Shown here: positions 50,101-61,922 of the stretch, in pieces
How the letters are laid out: the number at the start of each line of letters is the position of its first letter
Numbering within the stretch: position 1 is the first letter of the stretch
Assembly: GCA_964059195.1 (NCBI GenBank)
Contig: CAXKWD010000005.1
Coordinates: 45,585,825-45,649,824 of the forward strand
DNA: 64,000 bases
From: Ectobius pallidus
Taxonomy: Eukaryota; Arthropoda; Insecta; Blattodea; Ectobiidae
Direction of reading: 5' to 3'
Program-made: the position numbers and the translations under genes
Notes under the pieces: generated by a model
Seen by the model: only the letters and a program-made list of their open reading frames with translations
The model's database searches: none
Told to the model about the DNA's origin: nothing

Positions 50101-51398
50101 ATCAATGAACTAATGAGTTTTATAATCCGAATTGTATGAACATTTTTGCAGTGAAATCAAGTGTAAAGTACAGTGTATAAATATCAAGGAAGGTGTCATC
50201 AGGGGAGTTTTTTATGGCCTTGTAGGGGATGGAGACGAAGGGACTACACAAGACAGTTCGCTGGAACGTATTTTCCCAATGCCGAAAAGTTCACAATCTG
50301 ACCACGAATTGATCCTTGGTCCCCGGAGTAAAACCCAATCGCATTACAGTCTTCCTTTTCGTAAGTATAGCAAATATCTTTACGATTAGATCACAATTTA
50401 GACTTTCAGCTAACGTTTCTGCTGTGTTCAACTTTTTTTGCACTTGAAATGTTGTGAACACATTGTTGCCAAACAAAATGACATGAATTCGGCTACATAT
50501 TAAGTTATATAAAAAAATAGATTGCTATTCTGAGCATAATCGAACTATAAGAATACAGTATTTGTTTTAAAAGTTCCGTTTCAGAATTACATAACACGTC
50601 GTGCGATGTTGTATCTTTATAAGAATTTAACACGTTCACACAAATAGCAAAACTCCCAATGACATGTTTTAGTGACAAGTTCTTTATAACGGTCTCACAT
50701 CTACAACAACCATCTTATTGCAATGTAAAACCTTGAGTTATTAATATCCCATGGGATAGATACTTTTCAGATACACAAGTCTATAAATAAGAGGACGTGT
50801 GTTTAAATGTCTGTGCGCGATGCATAGCCAAATTACTTTATGCAGAGAACTGACATTATTATCATAAATGGCCTGGAGAGTGGCCGAATGAACATCGAAA
50901 CCCAATTTTTAATATTCCCTTTCGTTGGTGAATGATGAATGAAAAACTGACAGAAAACTTCAATTTTCCGCGATATCGAGGCAGCTTTTTTCGCTATTAC
51001 ATTTCAATTGTAAATGAATCACAGGTTTTCTTGCCGTTTTTCTTGTAACAATTTGGAAATAAAAACTTCGGGATTCCTAATATAACGCATGGAATCGTCG
51101 TTGGTTACGATTTTTTTAAACCGCTCTGACGTGTTCGTTTCTTTATCATGTATTTGAGATCTGAAATTTCACATAGGTGGACGGAACAAGGATAATGTAT
51201 TCCTAAATAGGAAAACATTGCACGATATGGACGGAACTCACTATACCGGTTTTTCTAGGGGGAGGAGGTTAGAGGACTGGAATCAGAGATTTTTTAATAT
51301 CATGCGGCGCTTTCTAGTACAAAATTTACTTGAAAGTCTGATTCTTAGTTTAATTGTTATTATTCGTTTAGTTAATGAATAATTTTATAGGACTTTAT
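47105..51398. repeat. Array copy R10 (4,294 bp)
   Basis: Complete unit of the R1/R9-R12 group. The signal-peptide ATG has become ATC and the codon-20 stop is present. Block C is at 49089-49219 and block D at 50152-50360. Confidence 0.95.
50152..50360 (+). other. Exon-like block D of R10
   Basis: Open, splice sites intact, VGD variant. Confidence 0.5.
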
Positions 51399-54300
51399 AG
51401 CATCATTTTCAGAAGCTTGTGACTACCAATAAGGGAATTTCTATGGAAATAAAATATGCTTGAATTGATTTGGCGGGAGGATTTTGTTTCTTATTCAACA
51501 GCGAGGAACATTGAATTATTCATTATACGCTTCTTAATAAGGAAGATTAGACCAACATTTGAATTTTTCTGATGCATGAATGCAAACCCAAGTTTTATTT
51601 ATAGCCTAATAATTTTGATAGTCTGTACTTTACTGTGATGCTGGATCTTCTGTAATTGTTATTAATACATTTTCCTAAACATATTTTAACATTTTCAATA
51701 CTTCCAAAAACTATCCTTTCGAAATCCATTTTCCCAATGAAGTCTGCGGAGTTACCTTTGTAATCTGAAGCAACCTTGCTCTAAAAAGAGGGCTATTAAA
51801 GATAGCAAATTTCAAGCGAGGTACTGGCAATACAGTTAGAAGCAGCAACCCAAAATGCTTCGCAAGAAATTCATTGATGCAAACCGTTTCCTTCGAAGGA
51901 CGTCAACGCAATTTCAACATATAAATTGTAGTGAAACTGACTCAACATGGAAATATAGACTAAAGAGAAATTTTAATATTAATAATATTATACTTTTTTC
52001 GTCGAACCATGCAAACAATTTGGAAATAAACTGAAGAAATATGACGATTAGAAAGCTCTAAAAAAACTTTGTAAAAGAAATGAAGCAGAGAGGAAAATCC
52101 AAATAATATGAAACTGATTTGCCTATCATGTATTAACTGTGAATGAAATCTAATAGAAGTGTAAATTAGAATTTGTATTATTTTATTGTCTTTAATGATT
52201 ATTAGTGCACAGAAGGACCAAGTTATTATTATTTTGTCAGTCCTGGGAATCTAGTCACATTCTCCGGGATGGTCAAATTACAAGATTAGGTTAGACAACT
52301 TGGGGTGGGCATTTCCTTCCATCTACATTTTCGATAGGGACTAATAACACTTGCAACTAAACAAATCTCATCGAGTATCGAATCTGTAATTCGTAATCTG
52401 TTGATATTTAGTGTTCTCTGTATAATTGACCTTTAAACTGCAGATCAGCCGCTGAAGAATTTTAAAACCAAACGTGTAGTAGCTTCACGAAAACCTGATA
52501 TGTTGGACAGCAGCAGAGAGGCGATTATTACAAGAAAACCAAAGTTAAGTATCACCAACACACAGCTCTCTCATAGTAGTCTATAGTACTCAAATACGAC
52601 CTTAGTGGAGGCCCGACTAGAATATATGATCGCAGGAGAGGCGTCTGTAACACAAAAGATTATGCAATCCGGTTGTGTAATCCGTGTGGTGCAGATGAAA
52701 CTGCTTGCGGGTCTCCTGATGTATCATCTAGTCTGACTCGACCTAAGGTGTAGCGAGCGACGTAATTGGAAAGTTTAGTGCTATATACAATTACAATTTT
52801 TACAATTTACTATTTATTGTTCCAAATTACACGAAAAATACATACAAAAGTTGATACACCACCCGAAGAAGCAGAGCTTGTGTATGACTAAGATCATTCG
52901 TTCACTCCCCAGGCTCTAGCTGCTTTGCTGAGTGCCCGACTTGGCAAGTTTAGCAGTAAAGAGTCACTCATTCTCATCGCATTGTCACCAGACAGTCACT
53001 CATTTCTTTCTTTGCTATCAATCGCAGTCTTTAGTTACTCAACACGGTTATCGCTACTTTAGTATCTGCCTGGACGGGACCCTATATGTGATCGGCCGGA
53101 GAAGGGGGTAGACGTGCTTGTTCTGTAACAACAATGTTTATGTAGTTCCGGTTACATAAACTTTGGCAGGATAGCCAGCTACTTGCGGGTCTCTTGGTTT
53201 ATCTAGTAGCCGGACTCCCCGAATTGATGTGATCGTGGTTGCTCAAAAGTTTGGTACTAATGATTCATTATTCACGCTCTAGCTGCTTGCTGAATGCCTG
53301 ACTAGGCAAGTTAGCAGAGATACAGATTCTCCCAATTTATCATAATTTCTCGGTAATAATAAAATGTGCTTAACTTTTGCAGATGATTCTTCCGAAAAAG
53401 GAACTCGTTGTAACCCAGGAATATTCAGAACAGAGACTGGATTACAATATTAGGCTCTAGCTGACGAACTGTCACAAATGAACACAGACAACGGAAGGAT
53501 GACTAATAATCAAGTGAGTACATCTACTTTACTAAATACATACACAAATTTAATGGTTCTATTGTTATAAACCATAGTGAGATTTTGTCATTACTTTCTT
53601 ACATCAAGATTCTTTCATTTAATTTATAAAATTAATATGGAAATGAAGAGATGTTTTAAATTATTCTACTCTCCGAATAAAATTAAAAGGTTTAAGTACA
53701 AGGCAGTTTAAAAAGATGTTGTGCTACACTAGATGTTAAATGAAATATGAGTTAATGTGGATATCTCAAAACCACACTGAAAAAAGACATACAGTCAACA
53801 TTCAAAATAAAGTACATGGCGCCACATTCCATCCGAATACGAAAACCTAACTGCATCAAATATACATAGACAAGGAACTGTGTAGAATATTAGTTACTAC
53901 GGTGTAAAACCCTTGAGCCCTGATATTCATTGGGTTAGATATTGATGGGTTGACAGCATGAATAATAGGAAATACTTGCTTGAAATTTTGCGCCACAGTC
54001 CTTGCTGTATTAACATGAAATCAAAATATATTAGCATAATTTCGCATATTTCATCTTTCACCGCTCGATTTCCTTAATTATACAACACGTAATACATGTT
54101 CCTGACATCATTTAAACTTATACCTAAACCATAAAAATGCATTTTGCTTAGCAACAGGTATGTGTGAATTTCTAGACAGTAGGAGAAAATTCTGGTGGTA
54201 CAAATTCAGATGTAGGTAACATTAGAAACATGAAAAAGAAATATTTAATTAATTACTACTTCCCGTGATAAAACGATTTGAGTGATGTTTCAGTTTAACG

Positions 54301-55692
54301 TTCTATTTAATAACAAATAATATAGTAACCGAGGTCTATATGTAAATTTTTACACTGGTGATTACATAAGAGTTCATGAAACATATAAAGTAGATCAATG
54401 AACTAATTGGTTTTATAATCCGAATTGTATGATCATTTTTGCAGTGAAATCAAGTGTAAAGTACAGTGTATAAATATCAAAGAAGGTGTCATAAGGGGAG
54501 TTTTTTATGGCCTTGTAGGGGATGGAGATGAAGGGACTACACAAGACAGTTCGCTGGAACGTATTTTCCGAATGCCGAAAAGTCCACAATCTAACCACGA
54601 ATTGATCCTTGGTCCCCGGAGTAAAACCCAATCGCATTACAGTCTTCCTTTTCGTAAGTATAGCAAATATCTTTACGATTAGATCACAATTTAGACTTTC
54701 AGCTACCGTTTCTGCTGTGTTCAACTGTTTTTGCATTTGAAATGTTGTGAACACATTGTTGCCAAACAAAATGTCATGAATTCGGCTACATATTAAGTTA
54801 TATAAAAAAATAGATTGCTATTCTGAGCATAATCGAACTATAAGAATACAGTATTTGTTTTAAAAGTTCCGTTTCAGAATTACATAACACGTCGTGCGAT
54901 GTTGTATCTTTATAAGAATTTAACACGTTCACACAAATAGCAAAACTCCCAATGACATGTTTTAGTGACAAGTTCTTTATAACGGTCTCACATCTACAAC
55001 AACCATCTTATTGCAATGTAAAACCTTGAGTTATTAATATCCCATGGGATAGATACTTTTCAGATACACAAGTCTATAAATAAGAGGACGTGTGTTTAAA
55101 TGTCTGTGCGCGATGCATAGCCAAATTACTTTATGCAGAGAACTGACATTATTATCATAAATGGCCTGGAGAGTGGCCGAATGAACATCGAAACCCAATT
55201 TTTAATATTCCCTTTCGTTGCTGAATGATGAATGAAAAACTGGCAGAAAACTTCAATTTTCCGCGCTATCGAGGCAGCTTTTTTCGCTATTACATTTCAA
55301 TTGTAAATGAATCACAGGTTTTCTTGCCGTTTTTCTTGTAACAATTTGGAAATAAAAACTTCGGGATTCCTAATATAACGCATGGAATCGTCGTTGGTTA
55401 CGATTTTTTTTAAACCGCTCTGACGTGTTCGTTTCTTTATCATGTATTTGAGATCTGAAATTTCACATAGGTGGACGGAACAAGGATAATGTATTCCTAA
55501 ATAGGAAAACATTGATCGATATGGACGGAACTCACTATACCGGTTTTTCTAGGGGGAGGAGGTTAGAGGACTGGAATCTGAGATTTTTTAATATCATGCG
55601 GCGCTTTCTAGTACAAAATTTACTTGAAAGTCTGATTCTTAGTTTAATTGTTATTATTCGTTTAGTTAATGAATAATTTTATAGGACTTTAT
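51399..55692. repeat. Array copy R11 (4,294 bp)
   Basis: Complete unit of the same group as R10. Block C is at 53383-53513. Block D at 54445-54653 is the most diverged one, with several amino-acid changes relative to the other copies. Confidence 0.95.
54445..54653 (+). other. Exon-like block D of R11
   Basis: Open, splice sites intact. It is the most diverged version: VGD, FRMPKSPQSNHE in place of FPMPKSSQSDHE. On the opposite strand this copy's ORF is longer (118 codons), a chance effect of substitutions. Confidence 0.5.
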
Positions 55693-57855
55693 AGCATCAT
55701 TTTCAGAAGCTTGTGACTACCAATAAGAGAATTTCTATGGAAATAAAATATGCTTGAATTGATTTGGCGGGAGGATTTCGTTTCTTATTCAACAGCGAGG
55801 AACATTGAATTATTCATTATACTATTCTTAATAAGGAAGATTAGACCAACATTTGAATTTTTCTGATGCATGAATGCAAACCCAAGTTTTATTTATAGCC
55901 TAATAATTTTGATAGTCTGTACTTTACTGTGATGCTGGATTTTCTGTAATTGTTATTAATACATTTTCCTAAACATATTTTAACATTTTCAATACTTCCA
56001 AAAACTATCCTTTCGAAATCCATTTTCCCAATGAAGTCTGCGGAGTTACCTTTGTAATCTGAAGCAACCTTGCTCTAAAAAGAGGGCTATTAAAGATATC
56101 AAATTTCAAGCGAGGTACTTGAAATACAGTTAGAAGCGGCAACCCAAAATGCTTCGCAAGAAATTCATTGATACTAACCGTTTCCTTCGAAGGACGTCAA
56201 TGCAATTTCAACATATAAATTGTAGTGAAACTGACTCAACATGGAAATATAGACTAAAGAGAAATTTTAATATTAATAATATTATACTTTTTTCGTCAAA
56301 CCATGCAAACAATTTGGAAATAAACTGAAGAAATATGACGATTAGAAAGCTCTAAAAAAACTTTGTAAAAGAAATGAAGCAGAGAGGAAAATCCAAATAA
56401 TATGAAACTGAATTGCCTATCATGTATTAACTGTGAATGAAATCTAATAGAAGTGTAAATTAGAATTTGTATTATTTTATTGTCTTTAATGATTATTAGT
56501 GCACAGAAGGACCAAGTTATTATTATTTTGTCAGTCCTGGGAATCTAGTCACATTCTCCGGGATGGTCAAATTACAAGATTAGGTTAGACAACTTGGGGT
56601 GGGCATTTCCTTCCATCTACATTTTCGATAGGGACTAATAACACTTGCAACTAAACAAATCTCATCGAGTATCGAATCTGTAATTCGTAATCTGTTGATA
56701 TTTAGTGTTCTCTGTATAATTGACCTTTAAACTGCAGATCAGCCGCTGAAGAATTTTAAAACCAAACGTGTAGTAGCTTCACGAAAACCTGATATGTTGG
56801 ACAGCAGCAGAGAGGCGATTATTACAAGAAAACCAAAGTTAAGTATCACCAACACACAGCTCTCTCATAGTAGTCTATAGTACTCAAATACGACCTTAGT
56901 GGAGGCCCGACTAGAGTATATGATCGCAGGAGAGGCGTCTGTAACACAAAAGATTATGCAAGCCGGTTGTGTAATCCGTGTGGTGCAGATGAAACTGCTT
57001 GCGGGTCTCCTGATGTATCATCTAGTCTGACTCGACCTAAGGTGTAGCGAGCGACGTAATTGGAAAGTTTAGTGCTATATACAATTACAATTTTTACAAT
57101 TTACTATTTATTGTTCCAAATTACACGAAAAATACATACAAAAGTTGATACACCACCCGAAGAAGCAGAGCTTGTGTATGACTAAGATCATTCGTTCACT
57201 CCCCAGGCTCTAGCTGCTTTGCTGAGTGCCCGACTTGGCAAGTTTAGCAGTAAAGAGTCACTCATTCTCAACGCATTGTCACCAAACAGTCACTCATTTC
57301 TTTCTTTGCTATCAATCACAGTCTTTAGTTACTCAACACGGTTATCGCTACTTTAGTATCTGCCTGGACGGGACCCGATATGTGATCGGCCGGAGAAGGG
57401 GGTAGACGTGCTTGTTCTGTAACAACAATGTTTATGTAGTTCCGGTTACATAAACTTTGGCAGGATAGCCAGCTACTTTCGGGTCTCTTGGTTTATCTAG
57501 TAGCCGGACTCCCCGAATTGATGTGATCGTGGTTGCTCAAAAGTTTGGTACTAATGATTCATTATTCACGCTCTAGCTGCTTGCTGAATGCCCGACTAGG
57601 CAAGTTAGCACAGATACAGATTCTCCCAATTTATCATAATTTCTCGGTAATAATAAAATGTGCTTAACTTTTGCAGATGATTCTTCCGAAAAAGGAACTC
57701 GTTGTAACCCAGGAATATTCAGGACAGAGACTTGATTACAATATTATTCTCTAGCTGACGAACTGTCACAAATGAACGCAGACAACGGAAGGATGAATAA
57801 TAATCAAGTGAGTCCATACACTTTACTAAATACAAACACAGATTTAATGGTTTTA
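55693..57855. repeat. Array copy R12, truncated by a Harbinger insertion
   Basis: It matches the unit up to GATTTAATGGTTTTA and then changes abruptly to a Harbinger terminal repeat at 57856. Block C is at 57677-57807. Block D and the last 2.1 kb are missing from the window. The break is at a TTA, the known Harbinger target, so the copy is probably interrupted rather than terminal. Confidence 0.93.
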
Positions 57856-57909
57856 GAGCCGATTCCACCAGTCACAACTTAAGGGCCGATTTCACCAGCC
57901 ATACTGAAT
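57853..57909 (+). repeat. Tandem Harbinger terminal repeats at the array junction
   Basis: The array sequence ends in TTA (57853-57855). It is followed by GAGCCGATTCCACCAGTCA (from 57856), then CAACTTAA, then a second GGGCCGATTTCACCAGCCA (from 57883). Both match the inverted-repeat type of insect Harbinger elements, and the bases before each are TWA targets. Two elements nested one inside the other's end is the simplest reading. A natural tandem terminal repeat is the alternative. Confidence 0.8.
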
Positions 57910-58053
57910 TTTAACTGCCCATTTAAAATCGGTTTAAGTAACACTTAGCTAATAATGCATTTCACCACGTTCTTAATCACAGATTAGCGAGCTAATAGAC
58001 TCTTAAACTTAAGAGCTCGATTTCGGCCTGTTAGCGATTTAAGTGTGGTCAAG

Positions 58054-59372
58054 ATGGCGGCTAGAATGGCTATGGAATGCCTTATATATAGTGAAGGAGA
58101 GGAATATCTTGACCCACCTCCACTAAATAGACGAGCAAGATGGATCAGAAAACGAAGTGATTATTTAACTGATCTAGATGATGAAGATTTTGAACTACGT
58201 ATTCGTCTAAGCAAAGCATCAGCTAACGAAATTCTGGAAAAGATTGAGCACGCCCTCGAGTTTGAGACCAATAGGTGAGTAGACCTACTGTTAAATTTTT
58301 AATTTAATTTATGTAATGAGGAAGTGGTTTTTGCGTAAATTACGAAATAGAAAAGAAAATCGTGTAGTAAAATTCAATTCACCGCATTACATAACCTTTA
58401 ACAAAATTCTAGGCCCTATGTAACTCGCAATCTTTTATGATTTGCGAATAATTTAACTGTGAATGCATAAAGTTCGTTTTACTTTCTAGGAATCAAGCTG
58501 TTTCTCCAGTGAACCAGCTGCTTTGTGTCCTACGTTACCATGCCACAGGATCAACTCAGTTATCGGTCGCTGATTTTTCCGGCATCAGTGTATCAACTGC
58601 AAACAGAATAATCCGAAGAGTGTCTGAGGCAATTGCAGGTTTGAGGAATGAATACATCAAGTTCCCAAGTAAAGAGGAGGATCATATCCAAATACAAAGG
58701 GAATTCTATGTCATTGCAGCATTTCCGCGATGTATAGGCGCTATCGACTGCACGCATATTAAGATCTGTTCACCTGGTGGAAACCAAGCCGAAGTATTTA
58801 GAAACAGAAAGAACTACTTTTCAACCCAGGTTATATTGAACGCTAATATGGAAATAATGGATGTAGTAGCTCGCTGTTCATGCAGTGCACATGACATGCA
58901 CATATTTAATAGTTGTTCCCGCAAAGCACTGCTTGATGGTGGGTCCTATGGCAATTGTGTCCTCGTCGCAGATAGTGGCTATCAAAATTTGCCTTATTTG
59001 ATGATGCCTATAGATCAGCCGACACTACCCTATGAACAACTATACCATGAGTCACAAATGCGCACCTGGAATGTTGTGGAGAGACTCTTTGGCTGTTGGA
59101 AGCGACGTTTCCCTGTACTTTCGCTAGGAATAAACGTCAAATTGAGTACTGCAATGGCGGTCGTAGTAGCAACAGCTGTATTACACAATTTGCTTCGCAA
59201 AAGGAATGATCCTGTTCCTCCGGATGATCCTGAAGTCAGACTGCCTCTTCCCTGGACGAACCTGTTGAGAGAAGGTCATGTAGCTAGTGCTCATGATTCT
59301 CCTGGACGTCAGCGTAATAATAATGAAGTTAGAATGTCAATCGTTAATAATTATTTCAGAACCCTATTATAG
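58054..59372 (+). CDS. PIF/Harbinger transposase (HARBI1-like DDE nuclease), two exons
   Basis: Exon 1 is 58054-58274 and exon 2 is 58490-59372. The 215 bp intron (58275-58489) has GTGAGT and TTTCTAG ends, and the join keeps the frame (arginine codon AG|G). The ATG at 58054 (AAGATGGCGG) is chosen; the frame further up has only GTG. The product is 367 residues. A helix-turn-helix-like N-terminal half (TGSTQLSVADFSGISVSTAN) precedes a DDE_Tnp_4 nuclease with Asp160 (IDCTHIKI), Asp235 (VADSGYQ) and Glu271 (VVERLFGCWKRRFP), all intact. It should cut and paste the element at TWA sites with the help of the Myb-like protein. I see no disabling change. Minor uncertainty is whether an extra 5' exon exists. 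Confidence 0.93.
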
Positions 59373-59521
59373 AAGGTTTGAAATATTGTGAAACCTCATA
59401 CATGAATGGTTTTGTTATAGTTTGTTAGTGTGTGAATATTTAACAATGATTATGAATGCTACTCTAGCTTTTGCCAATAGGAATATCATGGCTTTAAACC
59501 AACTGACCTGAGATAACACAT

Positions 59522-59752
59522 TTAATTATTTAGTATTCTGCCTAGTGGCAGGTCCGTGTCTTCGTACGAAGAATTTTGACGCCAGTGTTCCCTATCTCCA
59601 GCTTCGTCCTTCAATCTGCTGTATCTCCTCCCATCTTTCATGTCATCGATATGTTGTATTCTTCTCCTTCCTCTTCCAGCAGTTCCTTTGATCTTCCCTT
59701 CGATGACGTCATGTATGAGTCCCTCGTGTCCGATCCAATTTGCTTTCCTCTG
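59522..59752 (-). pseudogene. LINE reverse-transcriptase C-terminal fragment (left arm)
   Basis: On the - strand, 77 codons read QRKANWIGHEG, then DVIEGKIKGTAGRGRRRIQH, then DEAGDREHWRQN and a stop. This is the usual C-terminus of insect non-LTR retrotransposon reverse transcriptases. Only the end remains, so it is a truncated insertion downstream of the transposase. The same fragment lies in the right arm at 63450-63680. Confidence 0.8.
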
Positions 59753-59782
59753 AATAATTTAAATTATATTCACATAATTCAC

Positions 59783-59905
59783 ATTTAAATGTGAACATAA
59801 ATTCAATCGGCCTGGTCCGGAATCAAACCTGCGGACTTGAAAACAGAAAGCCAGTCTCTTATGTACTAAAATATAATAAACGGTTAAGATTGTTTCAATT
59901 TCATT
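59783..59905 (-). repeat. tRNA-derived SINE remnant (left arm)
   Basis: The - strand has GGTTTGATTCC at 59819-59829, close to the B-box consensus, with tRNA-like flanks (AGTCCGCAGG before it, GGACCAGGCCGATTG after it). An ATT/ATC microsatellite lies beside it at about 59908-59935. The matching right-arm sequence is at 63290-63420. Confidence 0.45.
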
Positions 59906-60579
59906 GTATTATTATTATTATCATCATCATCATCAGTAGTTTTGGCAGCATAATAGTAGTACCGAAGGAGTATACCTCATATTGAGATCACATTCAGCTA
60001 AAACAACACAAATGTCACTGAAACATCGATTTCAGAAATTGATATATTGTACCTCAAATTATACACACTCTTGGTACATGTGAAATATATGATGTGAGGT
60101 GAACAATTAGTTTTCTGTTTAACAAAACAATAATATATAGACTTAGGCCTAATTACTACAGTAGTTATACAGAAACTAAAATAAACTCAGGTAAACCGAT
60201 GGAACAAAGTGTCAGAATTCTTTTCTTTAATCAGTGATAATAGCAATTATGATATGCTCAAACAAGTTACTTCTTTTTAATCGAATTTCGAGTTAAGTAC
60301 CAGATCGATCCATTAAGCAGGGCTTATGGAAGAACAAAGGTCTAGTTTGATAAGCATATGTGTCAAAGCTAACTGTATTGCAACTTCCAAAGCTGTATAT
60401 GAACACTGTAAAACAATATGTTGTCATGATAACTGATATGCAATTGATAAATCCTTTCTATTTACATTACCATAAAATAGGCACTAAATTGGGCATTACT
60501 CCGGTACCGGTCAATCGATTTTGTCCAATATAAATAAGCTTCTTCCCATGGACGTTATAAATGGGTATACCAAGTTTCA

Positions 60580-60897
60580 CAAGAATCCGATACAGCGCAT
60601 ACAGACACAAGGACAGACGGACAGACATTTTCTCGGCCCCCACGCAATCTCATAAAGTACCATTCTGACACTTAATATAGGCCTAGTATACTTTAAAATA
60701 TACGGAACATAATGAATTATAGCTGACTGTAAGCTGTGTTTTTAAACAATTTCTCAATCTATCAATTGTCCTGTAATTTTTTAAGCTGCATTTCTAGTAT
60801 TTTAGTTTTTAGTTCTTCTTGCTTTTTCCATTCTATGCTTAAAATCTGTCGAATTTCAATTTCTTGCTTTAGATGGAGAGACCTTAGTCTAAAATAT
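60580..60897. other. Non-coding spacer inside the Harbinger region
   Basis: It begins where the inverted arms stop matching. It contains a CAGACGGACAGACATTTTCT stretch near 60610, of the kind seen at repeat ends, then AT-rich sequence up to the end of the Myb-like gene. No gene seen. Confidence 0.6.
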
Positions 60898-61816
60898 TCA
60901 ATTTTTTCCCCGGATCAACAATTGGTCTTTCACATTTGAAGGATGAAAACGAGAAGGCCGCCGTCTAGTGGATTTTTGTTTACCCAAATGGAACTGACCA
61001 TCGCGAACCTCACGAACAGATGCTGGAGGCGAAGGGACTGTTGGACAGGGTACTGTGCTGGACCCTGCTTCTTCACTCAATTTCATTAGGCCGGTGTTTT
61101 CGTGAGTGGTTTCCTGTCCACCCAGTGCCTGCTTCAGAGGAGAAGATAGAGGGCGTCGGAGTATTTTTGGGGACCACTCGGACCAATCCTCAACGACGGA
61201 GATATTGTGCATTTCTGTGTCTGAAGCAGCGGTTTGGTCTAGATTATCACTGTTTACAACTGGTAGCTCCATATCAAAAACTAAAGCTGAATTGACTTCT
61301 GTCTCAGCCGATGCAATAGCAGAATCGCTATCAAAACGGTTGTAGAGGCCATCTGCCGAGCAACCCAGAACTGATAATGTGACATCCATCAGTTGAGTAA
61401 GGCTTCGGTACCACTCTCGGTCCACCTCCTACAAAGAAATAAACTAGCTTAATAATTTTTAAAAGATCAATGACCTGATTATAACCTAAACTTAAATAAA
61501 AGCACGTAAACACAGAAATAAAGGTGAACAGAAACTTACCTGTGCCTAAATATGCTTGTCGCTCTTGGCTCCGTATTTTTCTAATATCATGTTTGATATT
61601 TTCCCAAAGATTCTTAAGATTCAAGGCACTTCTGTTGTGCAGAGACGTTGCATTATATTCGTTTGTAATCTTCTCCCAGCACGCCTTCTTTTCTTTTAGT
61701 GTCGTCCTGTCTGTACTTTTATTTTCCACAATGTCCTTATATTTTGAAATTAGTTTTACTAGCATTATCTTATCACTTTCTTGATAATTAGGACCTCTAA
61801 TTCGTTTCGTGTCCAT
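60898..61816 (-). pseudogene. Harbinger Myb/SANT-like DNA-binding protein gene, apparently frameshifted
   Basis: Transcribed right to left. Exon 1 runs from the ATG at 61816 to 61540 and encodes a Myb/SANT-like domain (RIRGPNYQESDKIMLVKLI, then NRSALNLKNLWENIKHDIRK), which ends in YLGTG. The donor is CAG|GTAAGT and the acceptor TTTGTAG|GAGGTGG (61429/61428). The phase-correct join gives the TGGGP motif usual after this domain but stops within about 30 codons. The long downstream ORF (60898-61428), with LGCSADGLYNRFDSDS and an acidic, Ser-rich tail, is in the next frame. A one-base gain or two-base loss near 61400-61428 would explain this; an unrecognised splice choice is the alternative. The family partner helps bring the transposase to the nucleus and the element ends (known for other Harbingers). 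Confidence 0.75.
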
Positions 61817-61922
61817 CTTGGAAATAAGCTGTAACAAACACCTCCCCGCTTTTGTTTGAATGACTGTCGTTTGTTCATGGTCTATTAGAAAGCAATGCTG
61901 TCTGTTCAACTTATACCACTGC

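Larger units (their letters stand above)
1..57855. repeat. Tandem macrosatellite array, 4.24-4.30 kb unit, 12 copies
   Basis: Head-to-tail copies start with AGCATCATTTTCAGAAGCTT at 1, 12979, 17261, 21520, 25804, 30042, 34307, 38545, 42810, 47105, 51399 and 55693. R1 is split by a retrotransposon and R12 is cut short by a Harbinger element. By eye, copies differ at only a few percent of sites plus small indels. The unit has no rRNA, histone or snRNA sequence that I recognise. It contains exon-like blocks with splice-site consensus (a signal-peptide ORF, A, B, C and D), so it looks like an amplified gene now mostly decayed. Unit boundaries are arbitrary because the window starts inside the array, which probably extends to the left. 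Copy number is only as reliable as the assembly. Confidence 0.97.
59202..60579 (+). repeat. Left arm of a 1.4 kb inverted repeat
   Basis: The reverse complement recurs at 62611-64000 with about 97-98% identity by eye and small indels. It includes the transposase 3' end, the LINE and SINE remnants and about 600 bp of non-coding AT-rich sequence. The arms are 2.0 kb apart. The match runs to the window edge, so the full arm may be longer. Confidence 0.92.

Noticed and set aside
1..57855. Array as rDNA, 5S, histone or snRNA cluster
   Set aside because: I found none of the conserved sequences of those families in the unit on either strand.
59576..59985. Two + strand ORFs downstream of the transposase
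   Set aside because: The first is antisense to the LINE fragment. The second covers the SINE remnant and the ATT/ATC microsatellite.
61020..61345. Overlapping + strand ORFs of 79-91 codons
   Set aside because: Antisense to the Myb-like gene, whose - strand frame is longer and has family motifs.
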